A stretch of 64,000 nt of DNA from SIG455 sp045589495. GTDB taxonomy: Bacteria; Bacillota; Clostridia; UMGS1810. Position numbers and translations under genes: made by a program. Below, one piece after another: positions 62,212-64,000 of this stretch (its first letter is position 1; the number at the start of each line of letters is the position of its first letter). Under the pieces are notes generated by a model. That model did no database searches, was not told the DNA's origin, and worked only from the letters and a program-made list of their open reading frames with translations. The DNA lies in contig JAZNPF010000041.1 of the NCBI GenBank assembly GCA_045589495.1, positions 1 to 64,000 of the forward strand, read 5' to 3'.

Positions 62212-63579
62212 ATGGGAATTATAAATGATAAGTTCATGCTTAAAACAGAAACAGCAAAAGAACTTTACGATAGTTTTGCAAAAGATTTACCAATCATAGA
62301 CTACCATTGCCATATTTCACCGCAGATGATAGCCGAGGATTACAAATTTAAAAGTGCATACGATTTATTTTTAGGCGGAGACCACTACAAGTGGAGACAA
62401 ATGCGTTCAAACGGTATTGACGAAACCATGATTACCGGTGACGGCGATGAATTTGAAAAATGGCTCGGTTTTGCTGAAAGTTTAAAACGTTGTATAGGCA
62501 ATCCGCTTTACCACTGGACAAGTCTGGAATTAAAAAGATATTTTGACATCGACACTCCTCTTACAGAAAAAAGTGCAAAGGAAATATGGGACAAGTGTAA
62601 TGAACTTCTTGCAAGAGATGATTTTTCTGCACAGAATTTAATTAGAAAGTCAAATGTAGAAGTAATATGCACTACCGATGATCCAGCTGATGATTTGAGA
62701 TATCATAAAAAAATAAAAGAGCAAGGGTTTGAAACAAAGGTATTGCCTACGTTCAGACCCGACAAACTTATTAACATTGAAAAAGACGAATTTATACAAT
62801 ATATATCAGCACAAAAAATAACCAGTTACAACGATCTTGTGGCTTGGCTTCATAAAAGAATTGAGTATTTTGCATCCTTTGGCTGTAAACTTTCAGACCA
62901 TGCCCTAGAAGACATACCCTTTGCTTTAGGTGACGCCAAGGCAGTTTTCGACAAAAGAATTTCCGGAAAAACTTTAAGTGAAACTGAAATTGATATATTC
63001 AAAACAAGCATGCTTGGCGAATGTGCAAAACACTATACAGAACTTGACTGGGCAATGCAGATACACATTGGGGCCCTCAGAAACAATAACGCCAAAATGT
63101 TTGAAAAATTAGGTGCTGATACAGGATTTGACTCCATTGCTGACCCCTGTATTGCTGTAAACCTTTCCAAACTTTTAAACAACTTTGCCGAAAACAATTC
63201 TCTGCCAAAAACTATACTCTATGTACTTAACCCGAAAGATAACTATGTTATAGGCACTATGCTTGGCAATTTTCAAAACGGTCCAAAAAGAGGCAAAATT
63301 CAGTTTGGTTCAGGCTGGTGGTTTAATGATAACCGTGACGGCATGGAAGAACAAATGAAAGCTTTAGCAAATCTTGGTTGTCTTGGTAACTTTGTGGGTA
63401 TGCTTACAGACTCCAGAAGTTTTGTGTCCTACCCAAGACATGAATATTTCAGACGTATCCTCTGCAACCTTATTGGTAAATGGGTTGAAGATGGCGAATA
63501 TCCAAAAGATTACGATGCACTAAAAGAAATTATAGAGGGTATATGCTACTATAATGCGAAGGAGTATTTTGAGTTTTAA
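62212..63579 (+). CDS. uxaC: Uronate isomerase (glucuronate/galacturonate isomerase)
   Basis: 455 residues. The amidohydrolase-like start is LPIIDYHCHISPQMIAEDYKF with His32 and His34. LFLGGDHYKWRQMRSNGI and CTTDDPADDL follow, then the C-terminal WFNDNRDGMEEQMKALANLG and MLTDSRSFVSYPRHEYFRR. It interconverts D-galacturonate and D-tagaturonate (or glucuronate and fructuronate). It is last in the uxaBAC operon. kdgK and kdgA, needed to finish the pathway, are not in the window. Confidence 0.96.
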   Translation: MGIINDKFMLKTETAKELYDSFAKDLPIIDYHCHISPQMIAEDYKFKSAYDLFLGGDHYKWRQMRSNGIDETMITGDGDEFEKWLGFAESLKRCIGNPLYHWTSLELKRYFDIDTPLTEKSAKEIWDKCNELLARDDFSAQNLIRKSNVEVICTTDDPADDLRYHKKIKEQGFETKVLPTFRPDKLINIEKDEFIQYISAQKITSYNDLVAWLHKRIEYFASFGCKLSDHALEDIPFALGDAKAVFDKRISGKTLSETEIDIFKTSMLGECAKHYTELDWAMQIHIGALRNNNAKMFEKLGADTGFDSIADPCIAVNLSKLLNNFAENNSLPKTILYVLNPKDNYVIGTMLGNFQNGPKRGKIQFGSGWWFNDNRDGMEEQMKALANLGCLGNFVGMLTDSRSFVSYPRHEYFRRILCNLIGKWVEDGEYPKDYDALKEIIEGICYYNAKEYFEF

Positions 63580-63665
63580 ATTTCTAGAAATACTATTCTT
63601 AAATTACAAAATATTAAAACATAGTTTTGAAATTAACAAACAAATTCACATACGATACATAACCA

Positions 63666-63716
63666 TTAGGATCTAGTGATTTTATCGTGGGGGTTCAAGT
63701 CCCTTCGCCCGCACCA
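63666..63716 (+). pseudogene. 3' half of a tRNA-Leu (UAG) with encoded CCA; candidate attachment site
   Basis: From TTAGGATCTAG (anticodon loop onward) through a short variable arm (GAT-TTT-ATC), the T arm GGGTTCAAGTCCC and the acceptor strand CGCCCGC plus ACCA, this is a clean tRNA-Leu 3' half. The upstream bases do not supply the 5' anticodon arm, D arm or acceptor strand. Partial 3' ends like this are left when an integrase inserts DNA into a tRNA gene. Its sequence differs from the 3' half of the tRNA-Leu at 21179. Confidence 0.8.
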
Positions 63717-63720
63717 AATT

Positions 63721-63753
63721 ATAACCCTAGCTTTGATAAAAAGTTGGGGTTAT
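63721..63753 (+). terminator. Terminator-like hairpin after the tRNA-Leu fragment
   Basis: ATAACCC pairs with GGGTTAT, extended by wobble pairs to about 13 bp, followed by a T-rich run. It is placed as expected for an original tRNA terminator, 4 bp after CCA. Confidence 0.7.
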
Positions 63754-63800
63754 TCTATTCTTTCATAAAATAAATCCTTCAGCCTCTTTAGAAAATGGAC

Positions 63801-63836
63801 AAAACCGCTTCAGATATAACTTGAAGCGGTTTTTCC
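63801..63836. terminator. Bidirectional intrinsic terminator
   Basis: 12-bp perfect stem AAAACCGCTTCA / TGAAGCGGTTTT with a 9-nt loop and T/A tracts on both sides. It separates the tRNA fragment from the minus-strand gene that ends at 63904. Confidence 0.92.
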
Positions 63837-63903
63837 TGTTTTGTGATATTGTTTGAAGAGCAAAACAGTTATTATGTTTTAAGAAGAGTATTTATAGGCC
63901 TTT

Positions 63904-64000
63904 TTAAATTCTATCACTATACGGTAAAGATTTCATATAATTCTCCATATAATCCCAATCTGGTTTACCATTTTTTGTAGGAAGTTTTATAACGGATTTT
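63904..64000 (-). CDS. C-terminus of a probable restriction-modification subunit (partial)
   Basis: 31 codons before a TAA stop encode SVIKLPTKNGKPDWDYMENY and then MKSLPYSDRI. This ending resembles the C-terminal tails of Firmicute type I specificity (HsdS) or type IIG restriction proteins. The rest lies outside the window, so the assignment rests on a short motif remembered from that family. Confidence 0.5.
   Translation of the reverse strand, partial: KSVIKLPTKNGKPDWDYMENYMKSLPYSDRI

Noticed and set aside
21179..63716. tRNA-Leu at 21179 and the fragment at 63666 as direct repeats from one integration
   Set aside because: Both are UAG tRNA-Leu sequences in the same orientation, but their variable arms, T arms and acceptor ends differ, so they cannot be attL and attR of one event.
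1..64000. CRISPR arrays, rRNA operons and intact insertion sequences
   Set aside because: No regularly spaced repeats, no rRNA-like stretches and no complete transposase were seen on either strand.

Overview
The window looks like a low-GC, endospore-forming Firmicute of the class Clostridia. The evidence is AT-rich consensus promoters, a CIRCE-controlled hrcA-grpE-dnaK-dnaJ operon, the sporulation pair spoIIGA-sigE, an Asp23/FakA pair, and S-layer homology (SLH) proteins carrying carbohydrate modules. A pectin-adapted gut or rumen Clostridium is the best guess; no rRNA is present to settle it. Region 1 (1-21.3 kb) is conserved housekeeping DNA. It holds a truncated dnaJ, then dnaK, grpE, hrcA, hemW and lepA (minus strand); a YitT permease (plus) facing an EamA transporter (minus); and the jag-yidC-yidD-rnpA-rpmH operon (minus). 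Divergent from that lie spoIIGA-sigE, ylxM-ffh-rpsP-khpA, rimM-trmD, a YhaN-like ATPase, an Asp23 protein, fakA and a small HMA protein (plus). The region closes with an intact tRNA-Leu(UAG) and its terminator. Region 2 (21.3-63.6 kb) is an accessory polysaccharide-utilisation island, mostly on the minus strand. From its promoter side it contains a GH4 enzyme resembling alpha-galacturonidase LplD; a membrane-bound AraC sensor; an EamA transporter; a cytoplasmic GH28-like beta-helix enzyme; and an LplABC-type oligosaccharide importer without its ATPase. Next come two paralogous secreted proteins (one SLH-anchored), a large SLH surface protein, a RIFT-barrel exo-rhamnogalacturonan-lyase-like protein, an RGAE-like esterase and a GH20 enzyme. 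Then follow L-rhamnose mutarotase, an alpha/beta esterase, an RpiB-like isomerase, an SGNH hydrolase and a TIM-barrel sugar isomerase. To the right, under other AraC regulators, are a serine hydrolase, a GH43, another SGNH esterase, three Gfo/Idh/MocA dehydrogenases and uxaB-uxaA-uxaC. A coherent reading is that branched, esterified pectin (rhamnogalacturonan type) is bound at the surface and cleaved. Oligomers are then imported, de-esterified and trimmed inside the cell, and galacturonate is taken to 2-keto-3-deoxygluconate by UxaC-UxaB-UxaA. Region 3 (63.6-64.0 kb) holds the 3' half of a different tRNA-Leu(UAG) with encoded CCA, two hairpins, and the C-terminus of a probable restriction-modification subunit. 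The island is therefore bordered on both sides by tRNA-Leu sequence. Its left-most gene also carries an in-frame tail resembling the C-terminus of a serine recombinase, which suggests a mobile-element history.
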